Source: JANXZS01 sp963797255
GTDB taxonomy: Bacteria; Acidobacteriota; Terriglobia; Terriglobales; Acidobacteriaceae
Assembly: GCA_963797255.1 (NCBI GenBank)
Contig: CAWCOV010000021.1
Coordinates: 248,001-312,000, forward strand
Length of the DNA stretch: 64,000 nucleotides
Direction of reading: 5' to 3'
Shown here: positions 7,963 to 17,795 of the stretch, piece after piece
How the letters are laid out: each line of letters begins with the position of its first letter
Numbering within the stretch: the first letter of the stretch is position 1
Notes under the pieces: model-generated
Told to the model about the DNA's origin: nothing
The model's database searches: none
The model's input: only the letters and a program-made list of their open reading frames with translations
Translations under genes and position numbers: made by a program

Positions 7963-10900
7963 ATGCACACACTGCCTTGCGCACCTCGCCGGATGTCGAT
8001 CTCTGCACGTATCCTCGCCCTCCTTAACATTTCAGCTGTTCGCACTCAGGCTGATTTGCATCAACGAAACGCGAGTCGACATGAGAGAAGTCGCGTTCCA
8101 GTTCTGAAAGTGGCTCTGGCGCTATGCGCGCTCAGCGGAACTTCCGCGATGGCAGCAGTGGCCGCTTCCCCTACTAGTCTTTCGTGGGCGAGTGTTGCGA
8201 TCGGATCAGTGGGCGGGCAGAAGGTTGTCACGCTGACGAATGGCGGGACAACGGTGCTCACCATTAGCAGCGTTGCGATTGCAGGGGCCAATGCCGCGGA
8301 TTTCTCGATATTCAGCAAGACCTGTGGTACGAGTTTGGCAGTTTCAGCGAGTTGCACCGTCAACGTAGTTTTTGCGCCAAAGACGGCTGGAAGCCGCACA
8401 GCCAGTTTGCAATTTACTGACAACGCCTCGAATAGCCCTCAGACGGTTGCACTTTCGGGGACTGCCACGGGGACGGGAGGCACCGTAACCTTAAGCCCGT
8501 CCAGCCTGGCCTACGGAACAGTCCTTGTCGGTTCCTCCAGCGCACCGCAAACGGCAACGTTAAAGAATGGAAGTGCGACTTCCATCACAATTAATAACAT
8601 CGGATTCACGGGCGCTAATTCCGGAGACTTTAGCATCTCGTCCAAGACCTGCGGCGCGAGCCTCGCGGCCTCCGCCAGTTGCACAGTGACTGTGGTGTTC
8701 AAGCCGGGGACGACGGGAGCACGCTCGGCGACTCTGACCATTTCTGATACCACCAGCAACAGTCCGCAAACCGCGACACTGTCGGGAACGGGTTCAACAT
8801 CGACGAATAATGCCACCGTCAGTCCCTCAAGCCTGGCGTATGGAAGTGTGAATGTTGGAACCTCCAGTGCGTCGCAAACCACAACACTAAAGAATACCGG
8901 CAGCGCCACGATCACAATCAGCAGCATTGCCATCGGCGGCGCGAATCCTGGGGACTTTAACATCTCAACCAAAACATGCGCATCCAGCCTCGCAGCCTCG
9001 GCGAGTTGCACCATCACGGTGGTGTTCAAGCCTACGGTTTCTGGCGCGCGAACAGCTACATTGAGCATCGCGGACACCGCCGGTAACAGCCCACAATCGG
9101 TTGCACTTTCGGGTTCAGGCGCCGGCGCGACAGGTGATGTAAGTCTGAGTGTTTCGAGTCTGAACTATGGAACAGTGAATGTAGGTACGACCAGTACGCC
9201 GCAATCCACCACGTTGAAAAACAGCGGCGCATCCTCGATCACGATAAGTAATGTATCCATCACAGGCACAAATGCCGGTGACTTCAGTATTTCAGCCAAG
9301 AGTTGCGGCGCTAGTCTCGCAGCTTCTGCCAGTTGCACCGTGACTGTGGTATTCAAGCCGACTACGACGGGCGCTCGCACGGCAACTTTGACTATTTCAG
9401 ATACTGCAGGCAACAGCCCGCAAACGGCGTCACTCTCGGGAACGGGCTCCACATCAACAGCCGCTGTTACCGTGACCCCGACTAGCCTAACCTTCGCGGT
9501 TACTCCGGTCGGTTCGACCAGTGCGGCGCAGACCTCGACGCTCAATAACGGCGGCTCGACGTCTATCAGCATCAGCAGTGTTGGCTTGTCTGGGACAAAC
9601 GCTGGGGACTTCAGTATTTCCAGTAAGACATGCGGCACAACCCTGGCGGCATCGGCCTCATGTACTGCTTCCGTTGTTTTCAAACCCACGGCATCTGGAA
9701 CGCGTAGCGCTGTGCTTTCGTTCACGGATACAGCCACCAACAGTCCGCAAACCGTTTCGCTGTCAGGATCAACATCCTCGTCACCATTCACGATTCTTCC
9801 GTCAAATCCCACCGTCGTGGTCAACCAGTCGGTGCAGTTCTCCACAACGGTCGCTGTTACCTGGTCGGCGTCCTGTGGCTCTATCGATAGCAGTTCCGGT
9901 TTTTACGTTGCACCAGGCAGCACGGGCTCCTGCGTCATTACTGCTACGCAAACAGGAGGCAGCCACCTCACAGCTACAACGACGGCAAAAATTGCAAGCG
10001 GAGGAACATCCGGAACGCTGAAGGTTTACCCAACCTCAGCATCCGTAGCTACAGGATCTGAGCAGATATTCCAGGCGCAGCTTTCGGGCGTTCCGGATAG
10101 CCATTCCCTAAGCTACAGCGTCGATGGCGTGAGCGGCGGAAACGGCACTGTTGGCACCATCACGAATATAGGACTGTATTCCGCACCCGGCGCAGCGGGT
10201 ACGCACACCGTGACGGTGAGAGATAACTCGCTCGGAACTACCTCTACCGCTTCGGTCACTGTCTTCTCGAATGTTTCTGTAGACTTTGGTTCGCGAGCGA
10301 ATACCTCGCACGCTATACCTGCAAATTTCTTCGGCGCGGAACGTATGGACTCGATGCACAACGACGCCGATTTGGACCTAGTCAAGGCTGGCGGAATCAC
10401 GTATGCGCGTTTCTACGCGCAGATTCCTACCGTTTTCAAGACCAGCACACCGAATTGGGGACCGATCGACGGAAACATTCGCAGGATCAGTGCCGGCGGC
10501 GTTAGCATCATGCTGCAGATTTATCAAACGCCGCCGTGGTTGCAGCCAAGCTCGAATCCATGCGGAGCTGGAAGTCCCAACGCCATGCCAACAGACGTAA
10601 ATGCCTGGGGACAAATGGCTGCGCAATACGTGAAGCACATGGATACGACATTCCCGGATATAAAGATCGATTATGAAATATGGAATGAGCCCAACACACA
10701 GGCCCTATGCCTGCCGCCCGATCAGCGGATGGCTGCCTATATGAAGCTTTACGCAGCAGCTGCTCCGCTGATGAGGCAACAAGCCAAGACGGATGGCAAG
10801 ACATCACACGTTGGAGGTCCCGGTTCGGCCGGCTACCAGAATGCCTGGGTGAAGGCGATGCTTGCTGATCCCGTTATCTCCCAAAACATGGACTTCATGA

Positions 10901-11688
10901 GCTATCACCAGTACCTGTTTTCGAGTCAACAACTCGCTGCTCAATGGGATACGTATAACGGAGTGATGTCCGTCTATCAGAAGACCCAGAATGATGGCGC
11001 CGGTCCAATGGACACCTATTTATTTGCTTCCCAGACGGTCGCCGCAGGGAAGCAGCCACAGGGGAAAAATCTGCCCATATTCAACACCGAATACAATCTT
11101 AACTGGGATTTCGCGAAGGATTGCTGCCGCAATGACTTAGTCTATTCGCCGGTATGGAATGGCTTGTACATAGCCGATGTATTGAATTCAGTGTATGCGG
11201 GAGCCACGAATGTACCCGCGCACATGGTTTATTTCGCCGCGAACGCCCATCCTTATTTCTGTCTGATCGGTCAGTACAACGCCAATATGGATTGCACATA
11301 TCCGTTGGGGAGTGTGCCTCAGCCATATCCTGAGTACTTCCTCTACCAGCTCCTTGGTGCCACAAAGTATCTCGGTCTCCAAAATGGTGGATATATGGCC
11401 AAGTCTATTTCGCCGCCAACAAAGGGAAATGGTTTGGTTGTGACTGCATTCAACACGTCAAGCCTGGATGCGATTGTCTTGATCAATCCAACGCCCTACA
11501 CGTTTACCGATATGCCCATCAACGCGGTTAACACGGGCTTAACTTCTCCGACGGCAACGCTCTATCAAATCGTCAACGGTCAATCGATACAGAGTTCGAC
11601 ATTGTCACTTCAGCCTCAAAGTGGCACTTCTTACTCGACGAAAATAACGATTGGCCCGCATTCGGTACAAGCAATTTCACTGCACTAG
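7963..11688 (+). CDS. Secreted anchor-D repeat protein with C-terminal clan-A (GH39-like) glycosidase module
   Basis: About 1,241 residues. The start at 7963 has GGAAA five bases upstream; an in-frame ATG at 7936 is an alternative. A long basic N-terminus leads to the hydrophobic core VPVLKVALALCALSGTSAMA. Five anchor-D repeats follow (about residues 65-605), then two Ig-like segments. The catalytic module begins near VDFGSRANTSHAIPANFFGAERM. It is a TIM-barrel of clan A: the acid/base is in YEIWNEPN (E909) and the nucleophile in PIFNTEYN (E1043), with further marks GGITYARFYAQIP and FMSYHQYLF. The order and spacing resemble GH39 beta-xylosidase or iduronidase-like enzymes, but the exact family and substrate are not certain. 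Export probably places the enzyme on or outside the cell. A strong terminator follows directly. Confidence 0.78.
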   Translation: MHTLPCAPRRMSISARILALLNISAVRTQADLHQRNASRHERSRVPVLKVALALCALSGTSAMAAVAASPTSLSWASVAIGSVGGQKVVTLTNGGTTVLTISSVAIAGANAADFSIFSKTCGTSLAVSASCTVNVVFAPKTAGSRTASLQFTDNASNSPQTVALSGTATGTGGTVTLSPSSLAYGTVLVGSSSAPQTATLKNGSATSITINNIGFTGANSGDFSISSKTCGASLAASASCTVTVVFKPGTTGARSATLTISDTTSNSPQTATLSGTGSTSTNNATVSPSSLAYGSVNVGTSSASQTTTLKNTGSATITISSIAIGGANPGDFNISTKTCASSLAASASCTITVVFKPTVSGARTATLSIADTAGNSPQSVALSGSGAGATGDVSLSVSSLNYGTVNVGTTSTPQSTTLKNSGASSITISNVSITGTNAGDFSISAKSCGASLAASASCTVTVVFKPTTTGARTATLTISDTAGNSPQTASLSGTGSTSTAAVTVTPTSLTFAVTPVGSTSAAQTSTLNNGGSTSISISSVGLSGTNAGDFSISSKTCGTTLAASASCTASVVFKPTASGTRSAVLSFTDTATNSPQTVSLSGSTSSSPFTILPSNPTVVVNQSVQFSTTVAVTWSASCGSIDSSSGFYVAPGSTGSCVITATQTGGSHLTATTTAKIASGGTSGTLKVYPTSASVATGSEQIFQAQLSGVPDSHSLSYSVDGVSGGNGTVGTITNIGLYSAPGAAGTHTVTVRDNSLGTTSTASVTVFSNVSVDFGSRANTSHAIPANFFGAERMDSMHNDADLDLVKAGGITYARFYAQIPTVFKTSTPNWGPIDGNIRRISAGGVSIMLQIYQTPPWLQPSSNPCGAGSPNAMPTDVNAWGQMAAQYVKHMDTTFPDIKIDYEIWNEPNTQALCLPPDQRMAAYMKLYAAAAPLMRQQAKTDGKTSHVGGPGSAGYQNAWVKAMLADPVISQNMDFMSYHQYLFSSQQLAAQWDTYNGVMSVYQKTQNDGAGPMDTYLFASQTVAAGKQPQGKNLPIFNTEYNLNWDFAKDCCRNDLVYSPVWNGLYIADVLNSVYAGATNVPAHMVYFAANAHPYFCLIGQYNANMDCTYPLGSVPQPYPEYFLYQLLGATKYLGLQNGGYMAKSISPPTKGNGLVVTAFNTSSLDAIVLINPTPYTFTDMPINAVNTGLTSPTATLYQIVNGQSIQSSTLSLQPQSGTSYSTKITIGPHSVQAISLH
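8161..9775 (+). repeat. Five in-gene choice-of-anchor-D repeats, about 315-330 bp each
   Basis: Repeats lie at roughly 8161-8470, 8486-8800, 8815-9120, 9139-9455 and 9469-9775. They are more alike at DNA level than those of the neighbouring gene: segments such as agttgcaccgtgactgtggt and aacagtccgcaaac recur. This indicates more recent internal duplication or gene conversion. Confidence 0.8.
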
Positions 11689-11725
11689 TGAGTTGCAGTT
11701 AGCAAACTGAAGTCGACAAATTCGC

Positions 11726-11774
11726 GAACCGGTGAAGGCCAGACTCGTTCTGGAGACCTCACCGGTTCTTTGTT
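11726..11774 (+). terminator. Strong intrinsic terminator after the glycosidase gene
   Basis: GAACCGGTGA at 11726 pairs with TCACCGGTTC ending at 11768. The stem extends inward through GG/CC and CCAGA/TCTGG, and TTTGTTT follows. It begins 38 bases after the stop codon. Confidence 0.85.
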
Positions 11775-11835
11775 TGAGACGAGAGCAGCATTCTCCAATA
11801 GCCAGCCGCACCGAACTTTCACCCTCGCTTCACTG

Positions 11836-12831
11836 CGGCGCAACTGGCGGGGCGCCATGGCGGCCCTCTACGACTGGGGTATGGGCGGCGTAAAGCTAAT
11901 GAAAATGCATACCGCCAGCGTAAAGTATCAGCACTCCTATCGAAACCAGGCTCAAGGACTTTGGTTCGACACGGACAACAAAAATATAACAATTGATCAC
12001 GCGACCCTGTCACAGAATGTTCTTGGATCACTCCAACTGGAGGTGAACGAAGGGCCGATAACCGTTACAAACAGTACGCTTTGTTCCAGCGGAATTGGCG
12101 TGAATATTCTCAACACTGAAAAGCTCACGATGAAAAACAACCTGCTCTACAACAACAGCGGAACCAACAAGCAGCAAGCGCAGATATACATTGCGGGTAA
12201 GTCCAGTGGGAGACAAATCCGCGATTGGCAGACAGGCCAGTCATACAATCTCTTCACCTCCGGTACAGTGCTTGAGAACAACTCATTCCAGGATGCGTCT
12301 GCGGGGCAATTTACGTTTGGAACATTTATGACAGGGTATGGCTGGTACCACTTTTCGCAAACCCTGGTTGCGGGAAACAATCGATGGTACGACCCAACCA
12401 CTACGAAGTCTTTCAAGATAACGAACGGAAAGCTGGTTACTTTAAGTGGCTGGAAGAGTGCCACTGGCACGGACTACAGTTCTGACTGGGTCAAGGTCAC
12501 GTCGACCTCTGGTTGTGCAGTGCCTTCAACATCGTTTCCGGATTTCAGCGTCAACGCTGATAACCGGAACTATTCAATGTCCCGCGGGCACACGACGGCT
12601 ACGTTACGCGTAAACTCCTTCAACTTTGGAACAGTCTCGTTGAAGGTCACAGGTATGCCGAGGGGTGTAAGCGCATTGCTCAGCAGGAGCAGCCTGTCCA
12701 GTGGAGTCGTAACCCTATATTTGAGTGCCAACAGCACGGCAGCCTATCAGACTGCGCCAATAACGATCTGGGGCTATGGAGGAAGTCGCGTACATAGCGT
12801 TACGGTAAACGTCCACGTAGCACACGCTTAG
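11836..12831 (+). pseudogene. 5'-truncated right-handed beta-helix protein remnant with C-terminal Ig-like domain
   Basis: Recognisable coding begins at about NWRGAMAALYDWGMGGVKLMK, just 68 bases after the upstream terminator. It runs about 330 residues to the stop at 12831. No signal peptide or upstream beta-helix rungs can be found, although the frame is open back to 11692; the first ATG is at 11857. The helical rungs appear as QGLWFDTDNKNITIDHATLSQN, GPITVTNSTLCSSGIGVNIL and LTMKNNLLYNN, which are N-rich turns typical of beta-helix surface proteins and polysaccharide lyases. The last 95 residues form an Ig-like module (FSVNADNRNYSMSRGHTT onward). From memory, full-length relatives are secreted and about twice as long, with the N-W-R-G-A-M segment in the middle. 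I therefore call it a remnant, though a short cytoplasmic product from 11857 cannot be excluded. Confidence 0.6.
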
Positions 12832-12838
12832 ACGGAGA

Positions 12839-12879
12839 GTAAGGGTTTGCGACAGCTTCGGTTGAAGCAAGCCCTTATT
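12839..12879. terminator. Bidirectional hairpin between the beta-helix remnant and the GH127 gene
   Basis: taagggtttgc at 12840 pairs with gcaagccctta ending near 12877 (one G-T pair) around a 16-base loop. It sits between two convergent genes, and a short T-rich run (ATTCTT) follows on the plus strand. Confidence 0.65.
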
Positions 12880-12904
12880 CTTCGGTTGGAAGATTGTTCT
12901 GCTT

Positions 12905-14953
12905 TCAGCCCTCCACGTCTTTGAACCACGGAAATGCAGTGACGCGAAGCTTTGCTGCAGCATAGGGGACAAGAGTGATCTGTTCCTGCGGTTGCTCGCT
13001 TGTAACGGGGCTCTTGGGCACGGGGTCCGCAACTCCATCCACCGCTTGCCAACTCGGCAGCTTGCGCGCTGAAACCTTTAACTTCACAGGGGAATTCTTC
13101 AATGCAAAGGGGGACGGACCGACTGGGAACTCTTCGACGGCAATCGCGTCGGCTCCGTCTTTTTTCACGCCTAGCGCATAGTTCCACTGCGATGCGGGAA
13201 ACACCTGCCAGTCGGCTGTCATTCCGCGGTCGCGGAGCTTCACCCATGTTTCCGCAATGGCATAGGAGAACACCAGCGGACCACGAGCAACGGATACTGA
13301 ATCGTTGAAACCATAAATCAAACGGGGCTTCATTGGCAGGGTAAGCTCGACCACGTCGCCACGCTTCCAGGTACGCTCAATCCGGGCAAAGCCACCCGTT
13401 GAAGAGTCCGGCTGCCGAGTCCCGTTAACGCGAATTTGCGCGCCCGCAGCCCAGGCCGGAATTCGCAGGCGCAACGGGAAACTCACCGCAGTTTCAGGAG
13501 AGACAGTGATCCGCACAGCATCTCGAAATGGATAATTTGTCTCCTCCTGAACCCGCACCTTCGTCTTGCCGATAATGGTGTTCACCTCGCACGGCGCGTA
13601 TAGCGCGGCGACGAGTCCCTCATCGGAAGATTCCATCCAAAGGCTCGAAGTAAATTTTGGCCATCCTTGATGGAAGTTTGCGGCGCAGCAACCGAAGTTG
13701 GGCTCGAGACCAAACAGACCTGACTCCGGGCCATCCGTTGTCCAAGGCTTGTGATTGAGACCGCACTCCACCTGGTTTGGTTGTTGATTGTATTGGTGAG
13801 CCCACATGTCATCGGTGAAGGTTCCGGGAAGGGCGTTGTACGCCATGAGTTCAACACGATCGCCAACGCCCGCATCTCCGAGAATTGCCATCGCAAGCTC
13901 GAGAGAGAACATCGCTTCGACTACGGTGCAAAGCTCTGTGCCCTGCGATGGATTCGAGCCTGCGAAGTGCTCGTCGCAAGAGAACATTCCATTGGGGAGC
14001 CCGTGATATTTGTCCAACGCCGCAAGCTGCACCTTTAACGCATTCCGGTCTTCTTCGCTGTTCGACAATATTGACCATACCGGAGAAACCTTGAGCGCCT
14101 GACCGTTATTTACGCCGTGTGTCGCGAGTGCGTAATCCTTGAGCCCGCCACCATCGTTAAGCTTGATCATTTCGGGAGTAATTCGCTCGGTGTACTTGAA
14201 GTTAGCGAATTCCCCCTGCCAGTCGTAGCCTTGTTGATGAAGCAGTTTTGCCAGATCGAGCAGCTTGGGATCGCCTGTGCGGTTGTAGAGCCAAATCACA
14301 ATCAGCACATTATCCTGCCAGCGAAACTTACCCCAATCTCGCAGAGGGCGCTTTGGAAGCGTGGCAATCTGGTACGCAAAATAGCGCGAGAGCATCGGAA
14401 TTACGCGAGGATCGCCTGTCGCCTCCTGGTATTGCGCCAGCACCTTGAGCATCACCATGCGTGGCCACCAGTCGTCGTTGGTTTTTGGGCCAAACATACC
14501 GTCCGGCGTCTGTGATGTCAGGGTCCAATCTATCCATTTCTGCACCTTGGCCTTGAGCTTTGGATCGTCAAGCAGGTATGCGAGTGGAACAAGGCCATCG
14601 AGGAAATATGGACCGCGCTCCCACGATTCGCCTGTGCCGCCGAGCCATCCGCTGTTACTGCCAACATCGGCCCAGGTTTCGTCCAGATGGCCGCCAAGAC
14701 CACTTGCCTGAATCTGTAGTTGGTCGCGCAACCATCCAGTCGGTCGCACACACCCGAGCGGAAGCAAGTTGAATTTGTTTTGCGCCAAAGGAGCGCGGTT
14801 CTTTACAGCTACGCCACCCGGAACAGCCTGTTCTTTTGCGCTGGAAAGTGCAGAAGCCAAGCGACCACTGAATGATAAAGAAGCCAAGGATGCGACAGCT
14901 GCCTGTTTTAGAAAACGCCGACGGCTGCGGGAGAGTTCAGGCAATTCGCTCAT
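12905..14953 (-). CDS. Tat-exported GH127-family (beta-L-arabinofuranosidase-type) glycoside hydrolase
   Basis: 682 residues with a twin-arginine signal (SRRRFLKQAAVASLASLSF). The start at 14953 has AAGGAG seven bases upstream. The body is an (alpha/alpha)6-barrel of the former DUF1680 type: PLGCVRPTGWLRDQLQ, WERGPYFLDGLVPLAYLL, GLKDYALATHGVNNGQALK, then a C-terminal beta-sandwich with LRLRIPAWA. The zinc and catalytic cysteine cluster known from Bifidobacterium HypBA1 (Glu338, Cys340, Cys417, Cys418) matches E340-L-C342 (GTELCTVVEA) and C422-C423 (FGCCAANFHQGWP). Catalysis by a zinc-activated cysteine is therefore likely retained. Some GH127 relatives (GH146 and others) have other arabinose linkages, so the linkage is not certain. 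It lies 50 bases downstream of the next gene on the same strand, probably in one operon. Confidence 0.85.
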   Translation of the reverse strand: MSELPELSRSRRRFLKQAAVASLASLSFSGRLASALSSAKEQAVPGGVAVKNRAPLAQNKFNLLPLGCVRPTGWLRDQLQIQASGLGGHLDETWADVGSNSGWLGGTGESWERGPYFLDGLVPLAYLLDDPKLKAKVQKWIDWTLTSQTPDGMFGPKTNDDWWPRMVMLKVLAQYQEATGDPRVIPMLSRYFAYQIATLPKRPLRDWGKFRWQDNVLIVIWLYNRTGDPKLLDLAKLLHQQGYDWQGEFANFKYTERITPEMIKLNDGGGLKDYALATHGVNNGQALKVSPVWSILSNSEEDRNALKVQLAALDKYHGLPNGMFSCDEHFAGSNPSQGTELCTVVEAMFSLELAMAILGDAGVGDRVELMAYNALPGTFTDDMWAHQYNQQPNQVECGLNHKPWTTDGPESGLFGLEPNFGCCAANFHQGWPKFTSSLWMESSDEGLVAALYAPCEVNTIIGKTKVRVQEETNYPFRDAVRITVSPETAVSFPLRLRIPAWAAGAQIRVNGTRQPDSSTGGFARIERTWKRGDVVELTLPMKPRLIYGFNDSVSVARGPLVFSYAIAETWVKLRDRGMTADWQVFPASQWNYALGVKKDGADAIAVEEFPVGPSPFALKNSPVKLKVSARKLPSWQAVDGVADPVPKSPVTSEQPQEQITLVPYAAAKLRVTAFPWFKDVEG

Positions 14954-15003
14954 TCAAACTCCTTCGTATCAAGACCACGTTGTGAGCCGGCAATTACATT
15001 TTC

Positions 15004-17577
15004 TTATGTAATGTCGATTTCAAATTGGGTTGCGGCGGAGAGAGCTGCGCGATTCAACACCACGCTATCTCCTTCAAGGTTACCCGCAGATGTACGGTGA
15101 AGCGCACTGTTGCCTGGTGGATGAATATGAATGTGAATGTCTCCGCTAAATCCGGTGGGAACATGGAGCTTAACTTTCCATTGCGAATCGGAGACAGCCT
15201 GCGTTGTCCAATCAACCTGACCAAATCGCGTGGGACATTTGGCGACTGAGATGGTTTGACCTTTTGCAAACCAGTGCTTCGGAGCGGCTTTCTGCAAATG
15301 GCATATATCGCGATTTGCCTCTTCATAGCAAAGCAACATGCGCAAACCGACCGTGGGCTGCAAGGTGCTATTGATGACTGATGCCCATCCATACTTTCCG
15401 CCGTCACCCGGATAACTTCCCGGAACGTAAGCGTCTTCCGGCGAATAGAAATTCCCCGAGTCCGCTGCATAGCAAACAAGCGCGTAGAGATTAAGCAGGA
15501 ACGGTCTGTAATCTTCCTGACGGATCTTGACTGACAACGATCCATGGTCCATGAAGTTGGATGTACGAGCGACCGCGCCATCTGTATGCAGGCCGACGAT
15601 TTGCATGCCCGCCAATTCACGATGTTTCAGATGTCCAACATCGAGGGCGTTATCACCCCAGTCTGCGAGGAAGAAATCCTGCATGAAACGGTGATTCTCA
15701 TAGCTGGAAAGGTTCGTCGGTTTATGGTCAACGTCGAATGGAGTGAATGGCGTAATTCCAGACGCGCGCATTTCTTCGGAGCGAAGTGCAAGCGTGGCCG
15801 CAAGAGAAGCTTCAATGTTGGCACGCATTTCCTTGGCGAGCGCCTCATATTTTGCGGCGGCGACGAGCAGGGCATCATTCTTGCTTTGCTGGCCGGCGAG
15901 GCGCAGACAACGCGAATGCTCAGCCAGTCCTCGCCATGTACACACAGAGTTCTGATAGTAGTAGGGATGCGATTCCGGAAAGTCGTTATGCGGATCGCCG
16001 AGGTCCGCCTCCGGCGACCCATAGATCAGCCCATATCGGCGATCGTTCGATGGAAAATGCTGTTTGCTGTATTCGTACCTCTGAAGTACGAAAGCTATCA
16101 TTCGCTCCAACGCAGGGAGTCGCTTCTCAAGGCTGGCAACATTTTTTGTGTAGTCGAACGATCGAGCGGAGTTCACCAGAAAAATGCCCACGTTCAGCGG
16201 TGCTTCTACCTGGTCTTGCGTGTTGTAAACAAAATCTCCGTTCGGCAGGACATACTTATCAAGGTAGAACTGGAAGTAAGCGTCTGCGTCGTCGTTAAGA
16301 TTCCAGACCTGTTGCGCCCAAATAAATTCATACTGCGCGACGGGGAAAAGCGCGTGGCTGCGTTCGGGAATTTTAGTGTATGCACCTTCGCCGATCTGAT
16401 AAGTGGGCTCCAAGCCGCGATAGCTGCACCGGGACAGCGTGATGCCTGCCCGTGCAGCGTTTAGCAACCACTCATCAGGAATGCTGACAGGCATGGTTAG
16501 CTCGTATAAGGATGACCAGCGGTTCCAGATTCCTGCAAGCTCTGCGAAGAAGCTCTGCGCCGTGCAATTCCAATAACGGTCGAGATAAACCTTGCCATCT
16601 CCACTTTTGACCATCGTTGGGTCGGCTGAGTATCGGTCAGCGAGATCTGCTGGAATCAGTACGCGAACACGACCAATTGGCTTGGCATCCGCGCCCGGCG
16701 GCAACAGCAGCATGGTCTCGTAGCCACTCTGATATTTTGGATTCCATACAGCGATGTCAGCTACCGGAAGATATCCGCCAAGTAATGTGCGTTTGCTGTA
16801 TCCGGGCGTGTATTGATAAAGCTGCGGAGTGTCCCACGGAAAGAGTGACGACGGATCGAAGTACGGGCCGGTTTGATCTTGCTGCCATGTGCCTTCACCG
16901 TTAGGTTTGCCGCCAATTTCGCGCGATGTACCGGCCGCATCCAGGTAGAGCGACGCCATCGGGCCGCCTTGTTCGTTGGCAACCAAGGTCCACCCAATGT
17001 ATTCAGCACCCAGCGCCGCAACAGTTTCATAAGACGGATCGTCGGCGGAGTTCAGGACATAGAGTCCAGTCGTATCCGGACCCGGAACGTAATGTGCAGC
17101 GCGTTCGAGTCGGACCTTGTCAGGAACATTGGTTGGACGCGGACGAACCTTCGAAAGATCACCGATCAGCTTGGGAATAAAAGCAATTGTGCCGCCATGC
17201 TCGGTTACGTATGCAATGACGCCGCGGTGCGTGACGTGTTTTTCGAAGACCGCAGTCACGACACCATTCATATCGACGATGGTAAGTAGCTGCCAGCCAT
17301 CGAGAGTCTCACCGGGCCGCAGGCGCTGAGAGCGTGTGCCTAGCTTGGCGGTCAAGCCGCCTTCAGTGAAGGCCGCGACGGACGGTACTTTCTCGAGCGC
17401 CTCTTTCTCGCCGGCGAGGTAGAGAGAATATTCGTTTGGTACTCGTCCCAGAGAATAGGAGCCTCGTTGCAATGCTGAATTGTTCTCTAAACCAAAAGCG
17501 AGGGAAGGATTCAGGGCCGAGCCCGCCCCCGCAATAGCGAGGAGCTTGAGGAAATCACGCCGTTCAACAAGTTGCAT
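15004..17577 (-). CDS. Tat-exported protein of unknown function, possible (alpha/alpha)6-barrel glycosidase
   Basis: 857 residues starting with a twin-arginine-type signal (ERRDFLKLLAIAGAGSALNPSLAFG). The first 330 residues look like beta-sandwich sequence (LYLAGEKEALEKVPSVAAFTEGG; DGWQLLTIVDMNGVVTAVFEKHVTHRGVIAYVTEHGG). The central part (residues about 345-740) is helix-rich with aromatic, glycosidase-like loops: AARAGITLSRCSYRG, FIWAQQVWNLNDDADAYFQFYLDKY, RRYGLIYGSPEADLGDPHNDFPESHPYYYQNS. The acid residues in the last of these are candidates for catalysis. A short beta domain ends the protein. I do not recognise a numbered GH family. Its placement immediately upstream of GH127, on the same strand and exported by the same route, suggests they attack the same glycan. 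Confidence 0.7.
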   Translation of the reverse strand: MQLVERRDFLKLLAIAGAGSALNPSLAFGLENNSALQRGSYSLGRVPNEYSLYLAGEKEALEKVPSVAAFTEGGLTAKLGTRSQRLRPGETLDGWQLLTIVDMNGVVTAVFEKHVTHRGVIAYVTEHGGTIAFIPKLIGDLSKVRPRPTNVPDKVRLERAAHYVPGPDTTGLYVLNSADDPSYETVAALGAEYIGWTLVANEQGGPMASLYLDAAGTSREIGGKPNGEGTWQQDQTGPYFDPSSLFPWDTPQLYQYTPGYSKRTLLGGYLPVADIAVWNPKYQSGYETMLLLPPGADAKPIGRVRVLIPADLADRYSADPTMVKSGDGKVYLDRYWNCTAQSFFAELAGIWNRWSSLYELTMPVSIPDEWLLNAARAGITLSRCSYRGLEPTYQIGEGAYTKIPERSHALFPVAQYEFIWAQQVWNLNDDADAYFQFYLDKYVLPNGDFVYNTQDQVEAPLNVGIFLVNSARSFDYTKNVASLEKRLPALERMIAFVLQRYEYSKQHFPSNDRRYGLIYGSPEADLGDPHNDFPESHPYYYQNSVCTWRGLAEHSRCLRLAGQQSKNDALLVAAAKYEALAKEMRANIEASLAATLALRSEEMRASGITPFTPFDVDHKPTNLSSYENHRFMQDFFLADWGDNALDVGHLKHRELAGMQIVGLHTDGAVARTSNFMDHGSLSVKIRQEDYRPFLLNLYALVCYAADSGNFYSPEDAYVPGSYPGDGGKYGWASVINSTLQPTVGLRMLLCYEEANRDICHLQKAAPKHWFAKGQTISVAKCPTRFGQVDWTTQAVSDSQWKVKLHVPTGFSGDIHIHIHPPGNSALHRTSAGNLEGDSVVLNRAALSAATQFEIDIT

Positions 17578-17795
17578 TGAGTCACCGGGTCAAAAGGGTT
17601 CTAGTCACCTCCCGGGAAGAAACTCCGAAGGTGGGCCGCCCACAAACATTGCTAGTGTTACCCCTGCGACCTCCAGGGTCCATAGTTCAGATGGTCTATC
17701 CAAGTGAAATTCAAGGGTACAGACAACATGGAAATTGCCAACGAGTGAAACGACCGAGGATGCTCGGGAATCGCCGCGCGGTGGCCAGGCATCGG

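Noticed and set aside
15544..16464. Long plus-strand frame within the 857-residue Tat protein gene
   Set aside because: It overlaps a better-supported minus-strand gene with a signal peptide, and its translation has no recognisable domain.
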